From Solibacteraceae bacterium (GTDB lineage: Bacteria; Acidobacteriota; Terriglobia; Bryobacterales; Bryobacteraceae), in contig JAJPJX010000147.1 in assembly GCA_021324015.1 (NCBI GenBank), positions 1 through 49,390 on the forward strand: a stretch of 49,390 nt of DNA, given 5' to 3'. The first letter of the stretch is position 1. The number at the start of each line of letters is the position of its first letter. The notes beneath the pieces are model-generated. The model was not told the DNA's origin. It saw only the letters and a program-made list of their open reading frames with translations, and made no database searches. Positions 47,648 to 49,390 of the stretch are shown here, in pieces. The position numbers and the translations under genes are program-made.

Positions 47648-49292
47648 ACTTCACGGCAATTGTCGCGTCGGCGCGGCTCTTCGCGTTGCCGATCGTGAGA
47701 ACCAGCGGAACGTTACCCGTCGGAGCATTGCTGGGGACATACACCGGCACCTGAATCTCGCCTGTGTAGATCAAAACGGGACTCACCACCAATGGAGCGT
47801 CTATCCCGCCGATCGTCACCTTCACCGGAAGATTCACGCTCTTCGGAGCGGCAACGATCTCTCCGTCCACACCAGCCGGCGTGACAAGCCCCTGGCCCGT
47901 CGCCCAGAACGCCACCCAACTCCCCCGCGCTACGGCATTGCTGGCGGAATTGAAGGTCTGGTCCGGGTTGATCGCCCAGATCTGCCCTGGCCCGTACTGC
48001 TGGGTGAAGATACCCGGCACAGCTTCGGCCGTGGCCAGCGGGAACGCTTCCGAAGTCCGGCCGTTGAAGCTTACCACCACGTCCGCCTTGTTGCCCACGC
48101 TGTAGGGCACCAGGGCATTAATTTGGGCAGGTGAAACATAAGTCAGGAAGGCTTCGATGCCGTTGAACGTCACAGTAGCGCCGCCCAACCCTTTCTGGCT
48201 TCCGGACGCGATCAGGTTCGGCGCCGGCCCCAGGCTTTGCCCGGTGATGGAGACGAACTCGCCTGGAGCAACCGGCCCGGGCTGAAAGCTAGCCGCATTC
48301 ACAACGCCCGTAATCTGGATCGAATCCAACTGGAAAGCGATATTGTCAGCGTAGGCGTTGAGGTTATCCGTGGGGGGGCCGAGCTTGTGGAACGTCAGGG
48401 TCACACGCGCTGAGCGGGCCCCCGCCGGGACGGTCCCCTCCGCTTTCTCTTGCCACAACCCGATCAGTCCCTGGCGCTCCTCGTTGGTCACCGGCCCGAT
48501 CGCGGCGCCGCCGACCTTCTTGCCCGAGGCGTCGTAAAACGCAACGGACACGTCGGCGTTGTCCGGGTAGTTTGTATTCCCGCCGAGCCACGCCGAAAGC
48601 GTATACGAAACCTTGCCGCCATCCACCAACTTGTTCGCCGTGCTGAAATCGATGCTCTGCCACGCCGGGCATGTGTCGCGCGCGCTCTCACAGCCAAACA
48701 GGTAAGTACCGCCGTCCGGGGGTATGTGATCGGTCTTGAGCGGCTGCCAACTGGCGCCGTATTTCGCTGCCCGGAAGTCGGCATGCGGGTTCCATCCGGG
48801 AACCGGGTAGAGGTATGTCTCCTTGTCGGCGTCGGGCATCTGTGTATCCGTCTCAGCATTGCCGTTCACCAGCAGGTTGCCACCAAACATGCTCTCGGCG
48901 CTCAAAATCAGCGAGATGTTGTCTGCCGCAAACGAGTTGCCAGAGGTCTCGGGAATCAGCAGGTCGATCGTAATCTTCGCTTTCCGCACGTTGGCGGGGA
49001 GAAAGCCGGTTGCCTGCCGGAACAGGAGACCCTCGGGAAAATCCAGGTCGGATTGAGCGGGTCCAGGGGCTATGGAAGTGAACAGCACGTTTCCCGCCGC
49101 ATCCTGAAATTCGGCCTGGAGGCTCGTCGAACCGATGTTGTCGCTCATACCCGCGGATATGCCGATCCAGCCGGAGAAATAGAATCTCACCCGGCCAGCG
49201 TCGATATCGGCCGCGGCGCCGCTGAGGTCCACGGTCTGCCCGGCGGTTGACCTCTGGTTTCCGCGGCCTCCATAAAAGAATTGCTTGCCTCC
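47646..49292 (-). pseudogene. TIGR03437-type (Solibacter C-terminal domain) protein with its N-terminus cut off
   Basis: The open frame has 528 residues from GTG 49232, and recognisable sequence extends in frame to 49292 (GGKQFFYGGRGNQRSTAGQT). No signal peptide remains. It contains two related beta-sandwich modules: one missing its start (about 1-110), and a complete one (about 115-300) starting FGGNLLVNGNAETD. The TIGR03437 domain occupies about 305-528, beginning ITGVVNAASFQPGPVAPGEF. Such proteins are normally secreted. The frame is blocked at 49293-49295 by a stop belonging to a transposase end, so an insertion appears to have removed the first part of the gene. Function is unknown; glycan binding is a guess from the beta-sandwich type. 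Confidence 0.75.
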
Positions 49293-49390
49293 TCAGCAGA
49301 ATCTGTGGGTTGATTCTGGCTCCGGCAATCGTCCCAAGTTGTGATACAGCGCGATTTCCATGGCCTCATAGGTGCGAAAGCCGTAGGATC
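49293..49390 (-). mobile_element. C-terminal end of a probable IS transposase, truncated by the window edge
   Basis: Read on the minus strand from 49388 the frame gives SYGFRTYEAMEIALYHNLGR followed by LPEPESTHRFC and a TGA at 49293-49295. The GFRT...ALYH...LPEP..THRF pattern is one I associate with transposase C-termini, possibly near ISL3, from memory only. The remainder of the element is outside the window and no terminal inverted repeat could be confirmed. It abuts the truncated TIGR03437 gene, in the same orientation. Confidence 0.55.

Overview
The window looks like an accessory-rich stretch of a high-GC acidobacterial chromosome, most likely from the Solibacteres/Bryobacteraceae. That reading rests on several lineage-typical features: two Oar-like TonB-dependent receptors with an N-terminal carboxypeptidase-regulatory domain, an ADOP-type (acidobacterial duplicated orphan) permease, a 'Solibacter C-terminal' TIGR03437-type domain, many Tat-exported sugar or sulfate enzymes, and a small dispersed intergenic repeat. 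No rRNA, tRNA, CRISPR array or phage module was found.

Layout. 1-7.1 kb: the 5' end of an unidentified gene, a Tat-exported FucI-like protein divergent from an ACS-family MFS transporter, then an M28 peptidase with an O-methyltransferase, and glutamate dehydrogenase. 7.4-13.6 kb: a compact Pho locus on the minus strand (pstS-pstC-pstA-pstB-phoU, with a PhoR-type kinase and a 29-residue membrane peptide upstream) and a convincing Pho box before pstS. 13.6-19.4 kb: an Oar-like receptor and a coiled-coil (DcaP-like) porin, same strand. 19.7-23.6 kb: an SDR-sulfatase-CehA-like metallohydrolase operon. 23.6-27.6 kb: dhaK-dhaL-dhaM, where DhaM is fused to HPr and a complete Enzyme I. 27.7-33.3 kb: an exported unknown protein, a frameshifted ADOP permease and a DUF1080-plus-PHP-like fusion. 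33.4-40.4 kb: a membrane-anchored spermidine-synthase-like protein, lysS with a LolC/E permease, a dolichyl-phosphate-glucosyltransferase-like GT2, a methyltransferase and a bactofilin. 40.5-47.6 kb: a tyrosine phenol-lyase-like enzyme, then a Gfo/Idh/MocA oxidoreductase, a frameshifted Oar receptor and an AGE-family epimerase, apparently one sugar-handling unit. 47.6-49.4 kb: a TIGR03437 protein whose N-terminus is cut off by the tail of a transposase at the window edge.

How they work together. The Pho block senses and imports phosphate. The outer-membrane receptor and porin next to it could feed the periplasm, though no Pho box was found in front of either. Several blocks look like glycan or sulfated-compound scavenging modules that combine Tat-exported enzymes with transporters. 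The DhaKLM block can in principle run its own PEP-to-dihydroxyacetone phosphorelay because all phosphotransfer domains are encoded in one chain.

The least ordinary signals are the one-chain Dha phosphotransferase, the heptanucleotide repeats (one forming an 80-bp imperfect inverted repeat), a dispersed hairpin repeat found three times just downstream of minus-strand stop codons, a probable CTG start, two frameshifted large genes and an IS junction. I did not see an unmistakably new defence or signalling system.
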